Shown piece by piece: positions 31,575-38,835 of a stretch of DNA of 64,000 bases (position 1 is the stretch's first letter; each line of letters starts with the position of its first letter). The DNA lies in contig OY730440.1 of the NCBI GenBank assembly GCA_963422655.1, forward strand, positions 558,001 through 622,000, read 5' to 3'. Source of the DNA: CATQHS01 sp963422655 (GTDB lineage: Bacteria; Actinomycetota; Acidimicrobiia; Acidimicrobiales; Aldehydirespiratoraceae). A model generated the notes under the pieces. That model saw only the letters and a program-made list of their open reading frames with translations, had not been told where the DNA came from and did not search any database. A program made the translations under genes and the position numbers.

Positions 31575-32722
31575 AGAGCCACCGAACATTGCTCGTCGTG
31601 CCGGGTATCTGGATGCTGCTGGCCGGATGCGGTGGCTCCAACGGCGATACTGCCCCTAGTCCCGTAACAATCGATGCCACCACAACAACACCGGCCCCGG
31701 ACACCTCGACTGCCACCACAGTGCTCGTCACCACGACCTCTGCGCCGGCCCCGACCACCACGACAGTCCCGACCCCGACCACCACGACAGTCCCGATACC
31801 GGTTCCGGCTGCGGCCACGGTCGAAGACCTGCTGGCTCTGGACCGGACCATCGTGGCCGCCCATGCCGGCGGCGACCAGGACTATCCCCACTCCACGCCC
31901 TACGCCTTCACCCAAGCCGCTCTGGCCGGTGCCGACGTACTCGAGCTCGACGTACAACTCACCGCCGACGGGGTGCTCATCGTGCAACACGACGACACCG
32001 TCGACCGCACCACCGAGACCACGGGCCGGGTGGCCGATATGACGCTGGCCCAGATCCAGGCCCTCGACAACGCTTACTGGTTCGGCCCGGGACTGTGGGG
32101 AGACCAGACCCGGCCTGACTCCGAGTACGTCTTTCGAGGGGTACGAACCAGTGTGGTCGAACCCCCGTCCGGTTTCAGCGCCGACGACTTCATAGTGCCC
32201 ACGTTCCGCCAAGTCGCCGAGCGCTTCGAAGGCTATGTCCTCGACGTCGAAATCAAGCTCCAGCGGGGTGCCGATGGCGAGGAGGACCCCTCCACCGGTA
32301 TCGCCGCCGCCGCGGTATTGGCCCGTGAGATCGCCGAGCTGGACCGGCAGGACTCGGTGATCGTGGCCTCTTTCGACGACCAGGCGATAGAGGCCTTTCG
32401 CCAGCTTGCGCCAGGGGTGCCGACCAGCCCGGGCCGAGACGCCATGACCGAGTGGTTTCTGACCGGAACCCCTCTCGATCCGGCTGATCGAGTGTTGCAG
32501 GTCCCTTACCTGTACGAGGGCCAAGAGCTGGTCACTGCCGATTTCGTTGATCTGGTTCACGAGGGGGGTTACGACGTGTGGGTGTGGATGAGCGGCACCG
32601 ATGTGTTGGAGACAACCGAGTTCTACACCGAGCTCCTCGCCCGGGGCGTCGACGGTGTCATCGCGGGCCGACCAGGTGCAGCGGTAGCGGCCCTGTCCTC
32701 GATTGCCGCCGAGGATCGGTGA
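31571..32722 (+). CDS. glycerophosphodiester phosphodiesterase-like lipoprotein
   Basis: A 383-residue secreted lipoprotein (signal ending MLLAGCGG) with a Thr/Pro-rich linker (TTTTVPTPTTTTVP), then a GDPD TIM barrel. LELDVQLTADGVLIVQHDDT carries the catalytic Glu, Asp and His of the family, and VLDVEIKL the later Glu. The first motif reads AHAGGDQDYPHST instead of the usual HRG...ENT, so one active-site Arg and one metal-ligand Glu position are changed. The substrate may differ from classic glycerophosphodiesters. It is coupled to the upstream membrane protein. Confidence 0.8.
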   Translation: MKSHRTLLVVPGIWMLLAGCGGSNGDTAPSPVTIDATTTTPAPDTSTATTVLVTTTSAPAPTTTTVPTPTTTTVPIPVPAAATVEDLLALDRTIVAAHAGGDQDYPHSTPYAFTQAALAGADVLELDVQLTADGVLIVQHDDTVDRTTETTGRVADMTLAQIQALDNAYWFGPGLWGDQTRPDSEYVFRGVRTSVVEPPSGFSADDFIVPTFRQVAERFEGYVLDVEIKLQRGADGEEDPSTGIAAAAVLAREIAELDRQDSVIVASFDDQAIEAFRQLAPGVPTSPGRDAMTEWFLTGTPLDPADRVLQVPYLYEGQELVTADFVDLVHEGGYDVWVWMSGTDVLETTEFYTELLARGVDGVIAGRPGAAVAALSSIAAEDR

Positions 32723-32748
32723 TCATCACTGCCCCACACCGGTCCTGC

Positions 32749-32842
32749 CCTGAACTCACTCTGCTGACAGAACTGGCTCGAGGCCGGAGCCCTCGAGGCC
32801 GGAGCCAACCGGCCTGAACTCGCTCTGCTGAACAAACTCGAG
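32749..32842. repeat. local direct repeats between convergent genes
   Basis: CTCGAGGCCGGAGCC occurs twice in tandem (32777-32791 and 32792-32806), flanked by two copies of a longer unit starting CCTGAACTC (32749 and 32813). The short region separates the GDPD gene and the convergent pterin dehydratase gene. No gene was recognised in it. Confidence 0.8.
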
Positions 32843-32860
32843 AAACTGACCGGCACCGCC

Positions 32861-33148
32861 TCAGCCGATGGCGTCGACTCGTTCGATGAAGTCGCGGTCG
32901 CGAGCCGAGATACCGCCCACGTCATGGCTGGTGACGGCCAACTCCACCTTGTTGTAGACGTTGGACCACTCGGGGTGATGGAACAGGCGCTCCGCGATCA
33001 ATGCTACTTGGGTCATGAAGCCGAAGGCCGACCTGAAGTCGGCCAGCTCGTAGGATCGGCGCAACAGATCGCCGTCTCGCCGCCAATAGGGATGGGCAGT
33101 CAGAAGGTCGGCGATCTCGGCCTCGGTGAGGAGATCATCAGCACTCAT
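32861..33148 (-). CDS. pterin-4a-carbinolamine dehydratase
   Basis: A 95-residue PCD/DCoH-fold enzyme that dehydrates 4a-hydroxytetrahydropterin. The family signature FHHPEWSNVYNKVELAVTSH contains the active-site His pair, Pro and the later His. The full length is typical. It lies 12 bases before the sufC gene in the minus-strand direction. Many bacteria carry it without an aromatic hydroxylase; one possible link is to molybdopterin or folate metabolism. Confidence 0.92.
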   Translation of the reverse strand: MSADDLLTEAEIADLLTAHPYWRRDGDLLRRSYELADFRSAFGFMTQVALIAERLFHHPEWSNVYNKVELAVTSHDVGGISARDRDFIERVDAIG

Positions 33149-33160
33149 GGAACACCCACT

Positions 33161-33964
33161 CTAGGTCAACAGATCAGCGAACGGGTCCCCGAAGGGATCT
33201 CTGAAGGGGGTCGAGGCCGCCGGTGCGGGGGCCGGCAAAGCCTCTACCCATCGTTCGTAGCCTTCCGCCTCCAACACATCGGCCAGCTCGGGTCCGCCCG
33301 ATTCCTGGATACGGCCCCCAGCGAAGATGTGCACAGCATCGGGCTGGAGCTGCTCGAAGAGCCGGCTGTAATGGGTGATGGCCACCACCCCGAGACCGGC
33401 GTGGTGGGTCGCCTCCTCGATCCGCCTGCTCACCAAGCGCAGGGCGTCAACGTCGAGCCCCGAGTCGAGCTCGTCCACAATGGCGAACTTGGGCCCGAGA
33501 ATACCGAGCTGGAGCGCCTCGTTGCGCTTGCGCTCACCACCGGAGAGATCAACATTGAGGGGCCGCTCCAGCAGTTCGGCGTCCAAGCCGATCCGGTTTG
33601 CCTCGGCCCGCATCCGGATCGCCATGTCATCGGCGCCGTCCGTCGTGCACACCGATTGGGTGAGCATGTCCCTCAGAGACACGCCTGGCACCGCCGTCGG
33701 GTACTGCATGGCCAAGAACAGCCCGGCCTCGGCCCGCTGCCAGGCCGGGAGCCCGATCAGTTCCACCCCATCGATCCGCACCGAACCATCGAGCACCTCG
33801 TAACCAGGGTGACCGACGATGGTATGGGCCAGCGTGGATTTGCCCGACCCGTTGGGTCCCATCACCGCGTGAACCTCACCGGAGGCCACCCTCAGATCGA
33901 CGCCAGTGAGTATCTCGCTGCCACTGGCCGCGGCCCGAAGTCCCTCGATCACCAGCTCGCTCAC
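33161..33964 (-). CDS. sufC: Fe-S assembly ATPase SufC, second copy
   Basis: A 267-residue SufC with Walker A GPNGSGKST, AGLFLAMQYPTAVPGVSL, signature LSGGERKRNE and Walker B AIVDELDSGLDVDALR. The GTG at 33964 follows GAGGGTGAAGCT; the open frame upstream is noise. It lies in the operon sufB, unknown, sufD, Rieske, sufC, so it is likely the ATPase of that scaffold. It is only about half identical by eye to the other SufC at 22147. A Pro/Ala/Asp-rich tail of about 20 residues extends beyond the usual C-terminus. Confidence 0.93.
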   Translation of the reverse strand: MSELVIEGLRAAASGSEILTGVDLRVASGEVHAVMGPNGSGKSTLAHTIVGHPGYEVLDGSVRIDGVELIGLPAWQRAEAGLFLAMQYPTAVPGVSLRDMLTQSVCTTDGADDMAIRMRAEANRIGLDAELLERPLNVDLSGGERKRNEALQLGILGPKFAIVDELDSGLDVDALRLVSRRIEEATHHAGLGVVAITHYSRLFEQLQPDAVHIFAGGRIQESGGPELADVLEAEGYERWVEALPAPAPAASTPFRDPFGDPFADLLT

Positions 33965-33974
33965 AGCTTCACCC

Positions 33975-34307
33975 TCACGAGCCGGCTGCCTCGCGGTCGA
34001 TAGTGAGCACGACCATGCCCGAGACGACGGCGACGCCGTAAGTCGGCACCGGACGAGTGGCCGGCAGCGTGATCGGCGCGCCAGTGGTGATATCGAAGGT
34101 GGCCCCGTGGGCCACGCACTCGATGGTGCAATCTTCGGCATCGACCCACCCTTCCGACAGCGATACCTCGGCGTGGCTGCAGGTATCGCCGATGGCGTAC
34201 ACATCGCCTTCGATACGGATCACCGAAATCTCGCGACCCTCCACCTCTACCCGGCGAGCCGTTCCCGGCGTCAGATCATCGAGAGGAAACAGCTCGTGGA
34301 CGGTCAT
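33975..34307 (-). CDS. Rieske [2Fe-2S] ferredoxin-like protein in suf operon
   Basis: A 110-residue Rieske protein. The cluster ligands are Cys-x-His in DTCSHAEVSL and Cys-x2-His in ECVAHGATFD. The ATG at 34307 with GGAG upstream is chosen over a TTG at 34313 that overlaps the sufD stop. Such Rieske ferredoxins sit between sufD and sufC in many actinobacterial suf operons, and their role in assembly is unclear; they may supply electrons or be a cluster acceptor. Confidence 0.9.
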   Translation of the reverse strand: MTVHELFPLDDLTPGTARRVEVEGREISVIRIEGDVYAIGDTCSHAEVSLSEGWVDAEDCTIECVAHGATFDITTGAPITLPATRPVPTYGVAVVSGMVVLTIDREAAGS

Positions 34308-34309
34308 GG

Positions 34310-35557
34310 TCAAGTCTCCAGTTCTTGCAGCTTGGTGTCGATGGCGGCCCGGATAGCCGGGACGGCCAAAACAACCGGAAGAGTGTCGAGCACCTCGTCG
34401 AAGAAGCCGGTCACGATGAGGCGCTCGGCCGCGGCTGTGGGGACGCCCCGGCTCTCCAGGTAGAAGACATGATCCTCATCAACCGGGCTCACGGTGGAGG
34501 CGTGACTGCATTGGACCTCGTTGTTCTCGATCTCGAGGTTGGGAACCGACTCGGCCCAGGCATTCTCGCTCAGCTTGAGGTTTCGATTGGTCTGGAATGC
34601 GTTGCTCCCTCGGGCCTGGGGCCGGACCCGGATCAGGCCGCTGTAGATGCTGCGGGCCCAGTCGCCCACCGCTCCTTTGTACGTCAGGTTCGAGGTGGTG
34701 TCGGGGGCGGCATGGTCCTGGTAGGTGCGAAAGTCGAGCATCTGGGACCCGGCTCCGAAGTACAGCGACAGCAGATCCCCGTTCGCGCCCCGCCCCACCA
34801 GTTGGGTAACGGCCCGGGTGCGGGCATAGGCGCCGCCGAAACCGGCCGACGCGGCCACCAGCGAGGCGTCGCTGCCGACCCGGGCCAAGTGCGATCCCAA
34901 CTGCCACGAGTCGCTATGTAGCTGCTGAATATTGAGGTACCCCAACCGGCCGGCCGGGGAGACATCGAGCTCGACCACGGGCACGACCAGAACCGGTCCC
35001 GACGAAACCTGCATATCGAGAACCCTCACGTCGGCGTCGTGACCGGCCCGAACCACCAGCCTGGGAAAGCTCGCCGTCTTGGCCCCGACGGTGTGATTGC
35101 AAACCACGATAGGGCTGTCGATGGTCACGCCGTCGGCCACGTCGATGACGACCGGATCGACGGCGAATGCGTCGTTGAGCACCGTGAAATAGTCACTGGC
35201 TTCATCGGCCACCGACCCCAGCAGCTCGGCGCCGGGGCCAACGTCCGAAACCGACCCGACGGTGACCCCCGCCTCGGCCAGAGGCACTGCCGATGTGACA
35301 GCCACGATCTGGCCATTGATACAGTTGATCACTGCGGCCGCGCCGTCAAACGTCGGTCCCGACCGCGTATCTGTCCCGTTGGCGGCTACCCGGTACGAAC
35401 CCAGGTTGAAATCAGCGATCGGGCTGTAGCGCCACTCCTCGGCGTCGGAGGTGGGAGCGGCCGAGAACATGAATCGCTCGGCAGCCGCCTCCCGGCGCGC
35501 CACCAACCATTCCGGACCGGGCAGTGCCCGGGCCGCGTCGGGTGTGAATGGGTGCAA
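34310..35557 (-). CDS. sufD: Fe-S assembly scaffold protein SufD
   Basis: A 415-residue SufBD-family protein. The C-terminal beta-helix features are GANGDLLSLYFGAGSQMLDF, HAAPDTTSNLTYKGAVGDW, NAFQTNRNLKLS and EVQCSHASTVSPVDEDHVFY. Its sequence is more divergent than SufB at the N-terminus, as is usual for SufD. The start appears to be TTG at 35557. It forms the SufB-SufD heterodimer on which clusters assemble. Confidence 0.92.
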   Translation of the reverse strand: MHPFTPDAARALPGPEWLVARREAAAERFMFSAAPTSDAEEWRYSPIADFNLGSYRVAANGTDTRSGPTFDGAAAVINCINGQIVAVTSAVPLAEAGVTVGSVSDVGPGAELLGSVADEASDYFTVLNDAFAVDPVVIDVADGVTIDSPIVVCNHTVGAKTASFPRLVVRAGHDADVRVLDMQVSSGPVLVVPVVELDVSPAGRLGYLNIQQLHSDSWQLGSHLARVGSDASLVAASAGFGGAYARTRAVTQLVGRGANGDLLSLYFGAGSQMLDFRTYQDHAAPDTTSNLTYKGAVGDWARSIYSGLIRVRPQARGSNAFQTNRNLKLSENAWAESVPNLEIENNEVQCSHASTVSPVDEDHVFYLESRGVPTAAAERLIVTGFFDEVLDTLPVVLAVPAIRAAIDTKLQELET

Positions 35558-35562
35558 CCGGG

Positions 35563-35994
35563 TCAGCTCTCGTCTCGGTATCGCTTCCGGAGACGCTCCC
35601 CCAAACCGCGGCCGCGGCCACCCTTCTTTGGCTTCTTCCGGCCCCCCGGACCCTTGTCGGCAACCCGCTTGCCTCCCCGTCGACGCTTGCTCCGTTCGCT
35701 CTCCAAGTCGGCCAGTACGCCCGGAGCCGCCGAGTTGACGATGTCTTCGGCTGCGTCCAAAAGAGCACCGATGCTGTCGTCGCGGCCCAGGCTCTCGGGC
35801 TCGGGCGGGGTTTGCGGGGTGACCAGCGAACCATGGCTCCAGTTCACGTCAGCCATGCGGCGCGTGTACTTGGGACAGTCGTCGGGGCAACGCCATGGTG
35901 CCTCGGGAGCGAGGTCGAGATCGCACTTACGCACGGTTTCGCCGTTGGGATAGGCGCGCGATTCAAAGTACTTGCAGTCTTGGCGCATCGGCAT
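35563..35994 (-). CDS. Cys-containing conserved protein in suf operon
   Basis: A 143-residue protein between sufB and sufD on the same strand. The N-terminal part has four regularly placed cysteines in RQDCKYFESR, VRKCDLDLAP and WRCPDDCPKY, suggesting a small metal or Fe-S site. The middle contains an acidic region (IGALLDAAEDIVNSA). The C-terminus is very basic (RSKRRRGGKR to GGRGRGLGERLRKRY). The ATG at 35994 is chosen. The location implies a function linked to Fe-S assembly. No named family was recognised. Confidence 0.7.
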   Translation of the reverse strand: MPMRQDCKYFESRAYPNGETVRKCDLDLAPEAPWRCPDDCPKYTRRMADVNWSHGSLVTPQTPPEPESLGRDDSIGALLDAAEDIVNSAAPGVLADLESERSKRRRGGKRVADKGPGGRKKPKKGGRGRGLGERLRKRYRDES

Positions 35995-36041
35995 GAGCTC
36001 AGTGTGCCAGAGAATCGGTTTGTCGCGGCGCGCAGCCTGGC

Positions 36042-37445
36042 TCAGCCTACGCTGCCCTCCATCTGGAGCTCGATCAGACGGCTCCATTCGATGGCGTACT
36101 CCATGGGCAAAGTACGGGTGACCGGCTCGATGAAGCCGTTCACGATCATACCCATGGCCTGCTCTTCGGTCAGGCCCCGGCTCTGGAGGTAGAACAACTG
36201 CTCGTCGGCGACCTTGGAAACGGTCGCTTCGTGGGCGATCACGGCGTCACCGGACCCGACCTCCATGTAAGGGTAGGTGTCGGAAACCGAATCGCCGTCG
36301 AGGATCAGAGCGTCGCACTGCACGTGGCTCTTGCAGCCGTCGGCGTCGTCCTCCACCCGCACCAGACCCCGGTAGGAGGTGCGGCCCCCGTCCTTGGAGA
36401 TCGACTTGGAGACGATCTTGGAGGTGGTCTCGGGGGCGGCGTGAGTCATCTTGGCCCCGGTGTCTTGATGCTGACCGGCGCCGGCGTAGGCCACCGACAG
36501 CACCTCGCCCGAGGCCTTCGGGCCCATCATCACTACGGCCGGGTACTTCATGGTGAGTCTCGACCCGATATTGCCGTCGATCCACTCCATATGGCCCTCG
36601 GCCGCCACCCGGGCCCGTTTGGTAACCAGGTTGTAGACGTTGTCGGACCAGTTCTGGATGGTGGTGTAGGTGACCCGGGCCGAGGGCCCTACCACGATCT
36701 CGACTACGGCCGAGTGCAGCGAGTCGGTGGAGTAGGTCGGTGCCGAGCAGCCTTCGATGTAATGCACCTTCGAGCCTTCATCAGCGATGATCAGCGTCCG
36801 CTCGAACTGGCCCATGTTCTCGGCGTTGATACGGAAGTAGGCCTGTAGCGGCATGTCCACGGTCACCCCGGGCGGTACGTAGATGAACGAACCTCCCGAC
36901 CACACCGACGAGTTGAGCGCCGAGAACTTGTTGTCATTGGGCGGGATGACGGTGCCGAAATAGCGCTTGAGGATCTCAGGGTGCTCCTTGAGAGCCGTGT
37001 CCATGTCGCAGAACAGCACCCCCTGAGTTTCGAGATCGGCCCGGTTGCGGTGGTACACGACCTCGGACTCGTACTGGGCCGTGACCCCGGCCAGGTATTT
37101 GCGCTCGGCCTCGGGAATGCCGAGCTTCTCGTAGGTGTTCTTGATCGATTCGGGAACGGCGTCCCATTCGCTGGCCAAGCCTTCGGTGGGCTTGATGTAG
37201 TAGTAGATGTTGTCGAAGTTGATGCCGCTGGTGTCGCCACCCCATGCCGGTCGGGGTCGGCGCTCGAAACGCTGGTAGGACTTGAGCCGGAAGTCGAGCA
37301 TCCACTGGGGTTCACCCTTGAGCCAGGACATCTCGGTGATGATGTCGGTGTCCAGGCCTTTCTTGGGCTTGAAGACGTAATTCTCTTCGTCGCTCCAACC
37401 CAGCTTGTAGCGACCGAGGTCGACTCCGATGTCAGCGATGGTCAT
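36042..37445 (-). CDS. sufB: Fe-S assembly scaffold protein SufB
   Basis: A 467-residue full-length SufB with FVYVPPG-type motif (SFIYVPPGVTVDMPLQAYF), the region EGCSAPTYSTDSLHSAVVEI, HAAPETTSKIVSKSISKDGG, and VQCDALILDGDSVSDTYPYM. The conserved Cys in VQCDAL and His in HEATVSKV are present. It is the first gene of the sufB-x-D-Rieske-C operon. The ATG at 37445 is preceded by GGAG. A palindrome-containing promoter lies upstream. Confidence 0.95.
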   Translation of the reverse strand: MTIADIGVDLGRYKLGWSDEENYVFKPKKGLDTDIITEMSWLKGEPQWMLDFRLKSYQRFERRPRPAWGGDTSGINFDNIYYYIKPTEGLASEWDAVPESIKNTYEKLGIPEAERKYLAGVTAQYESEVVYHRNRADLETQGVLFCDMDTALKEHPEILKRYFGTVIPPNDNKFSALNSSVWSGGSFIYVPPGVTVDMPLQAYFRINAENMGQFERTLIIADEGSKVHYIEGCSAPTYSTDSLHSAVVEIVVGPSARVTYTTIQNWSDNVYNLVTKRARVAAEGHMEWIDGNIGSRLTMKYPAVVMMGPKASGEVLSVAYAGAGQHQDTGAKMTHAAPETTSKIVSKSISKDGGRTSYRGLVRVEDDADGCKSHVQCDALILDGDSVSDTYPYMEVGSGDAVIAHEATVSKVADEQLFYLQSRGLTEEQAMGMIVNGFIEPVTRTLPMEYAIEWSRLIELQMEGSVG

Positions 37446-37485
37446 GGGTCAATCTCCGCTCCCTGCTCTTCCGGATCCCAACAGA

Positions 37486-37536
37486 TTTCTACTACCCGGA
37501 TAGTGAATTTCTACTACCCGGATAGTGAAAATTCAA
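37486..37536 (-). promoter_or_regulatory. sufB promoter with two tandem palindromic operators
   Basis: On the minus strand TTGAAT (37531-37536) and TAGAAA (37508-37513) are spaced by exactly 17 bases. Two perfect 22-base direct repeats (37486-37507 and 37508-37529) each contain the near-palindrome ACTATCCGGGTAGT (37491-37504 and 37513-37526), centred 22 bases apart. One operator fills the -35/-10 spacer and the other lies just downstream of -10, an arrangement suited to repression. The motif resembles Rrf2/IscR-type sites. No sufR or iscR gene is adjacent. Confidence 0.65.
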
Positions 37537-37625
37537 CCTACTATGCGAACTACTTACCATGCGGTACCACGCGAAACAGGATCGACTGACCTTCAAACGG
37601 CACGACTTGGCCCGGACTGAGACCA

Positions 37626-38144
37626 TCAGTCGATACGGCGCAACTCGGTCCGGTAGTGCCAGCCCCGCTCGACGTAGACCTCGGCGTTTCGCAGATTGGC
37701 GTCGGGCTCCAAGGCATCCTCGCGGATCCGAGCCGGAGTCCCCAGCGCCATGGCGTTGGTGGGGACCACCAACCCGCCGGGCACCGTGGCGTTGGCCCCG
37801 ATCAAGGCATGGGGGCCTATCCGGGCGTCGTGGAGCACCACCGCCCCGGTCCCGACCAGTGACCGGTCGTACACAGTGCAGCCCTCCAAATGGGCCAGAT
37901 GGCCGATGGTGCAGTCCTCTCCCACGATCGTCGGGTGCGACGGCGTGCAGTGAATCACGGCCCCGTCCTGAACGTTGCTGCGGGCTCCGATCCTGATGAA
38001 GCCATCGTCGCCTCGCAAGACGGCGTGGGGCCATACGGTGGCGAAACGGCCGAGTTCCACGGCGCCGATCACCACCGCCAAAGGGTGGACGTAGGCAGTA
38101 GTGTCGATCTCGGGTTCGACGTCGCCGAGGGCGTAGACGGCCAT
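37626..38144 (-). CDS. gamma-carbonic-anhydrase family protein
   Basis: A 172-residue left-handed beta-helix protein with hexapeptide repeats (IRIGARSNVQDGAVIH, IVGEDCTIGHLAHLEGC, ALIGANATVPGG). The metal-site histidines are in VIHCTPSHP and GHLAHLEGC; the usual LHGC reads LEGC here, with a His three residues earlier, so the third ligand may be shifted. Many such proteins have no measured carbonic anhydrase activity. Its start is 2 bases after the flavin reductase stop, so both are co-transcribed. Confidence 0.88.
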   Translation of the reverse strand: MAVYALGDVEPEIDTTAYVHPLAVVIGAVELGRFATVWPHAVLRGDDGFIRIGARSNVQDGAVIHCTPSHPTIVGEDCTIGHLAHLEGCTVYDRSLVGTGAVVLHDARIGPHALIGANATVPGGLVVPTNAMALGTPARIREDALEPDANLRNAEVYVERGWHYRTELRRID

Positions 38145-38146
38145 GG

Positions 38147-38635
38147 CTACAGGGCTTGGTAGCGGCCGTAGCCACCTTTGAAGAAGATCAGTGGTCGTCC
38201 GCTGTCAGCGGTGCCGATGGCCTCGACCCGGCCCACGACGATGTCGTGGTCGCCGCCGTCGTGGATGGTGTGAAGGGTGCAGTCGATCCAGGCCAGGCAA
38301 CCTTCGATCACCGGCGCGCCCGTAACCTCGGCCCGCGTCGTCACTACGCTGAAGCGATCGGCAGACTTCTTGGCGAAGATCGTGGACACCTCTGCCTGAT
38401 GATCGCCGAGCACGTTCACACAGAAGCTCCCGATAGGACGCATCCGGGCCCACGACGTCGAGTCGTGACCGGGACAGAACATCACCAACGGCGGGTCGAG
38501 CGACAAGCTCGAGAACGAGCCGATAGCCACGCCTTCGGGACCCTTGGCGCCGGCGGCGGTGACCACAGTGACTCCGGTGGGGTAATGGCCCAGCACCCGT
38601 CTGAGCTCGATGCTGTCGAATCTGCATTCGCTCAT
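38147..38635 (-). CDS. flavin reductase-like FMN-binding protein
   Basis: A 162-residue flavin reductase of the HpaC/DIM6 group. GHYPTGVTVVTA at the N-terminus, IGSFSSLSLDPPLVMFC and GSFCVNVLGDHQ are family motifs, and the C-terminus has GDHDIVVGRVEAI. ATG at 38635 is chosen. It would reduce FMN with NAD(P)H for a partner monooxygenase, but no monooxygenase is adjacent. Confidence 0.9.
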   Translation of the reverse strand: MSECRFDSIELRRVLGHYPTGVTVVTAAGAKGPEGVAIGSFSSLSLDPPLVMFCPGHDSTSWARMRPIGSFCVNVLGDHQAEVSTIFAKKSADRFSVVTTRAEVTGAPVIEGCLAWIDCTLHTIHDGGDHDIVVGRVEAIGTADSGRPLIFFKGGYGRYQAL

Positions 38636-38835
38636 GAACTGCGATGGTAACGCTCGTGACAGCCCTCCGGTTACCCACAACCGCGACGAGGAGCCCCTAC
38701 TGATCTTCTCGACGGTTCGAGGCGAACCGAGCCAACTCCGCCATGCAACGGCCGTAGCACTGGTGATTCAACGCCTGCCCGAGCTTCATGGCCGACACCC
38801 GCGTTATCGCGTTGTCGGTAGATGATGGTGGGTGA

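Noticed and set aside
38697..38789. 30-codon minus-strand frame between the LRR and flavin reductase genes
   Set aside because: No ribosome-binding site or recognisable family; two cysteines alone are not enough support.
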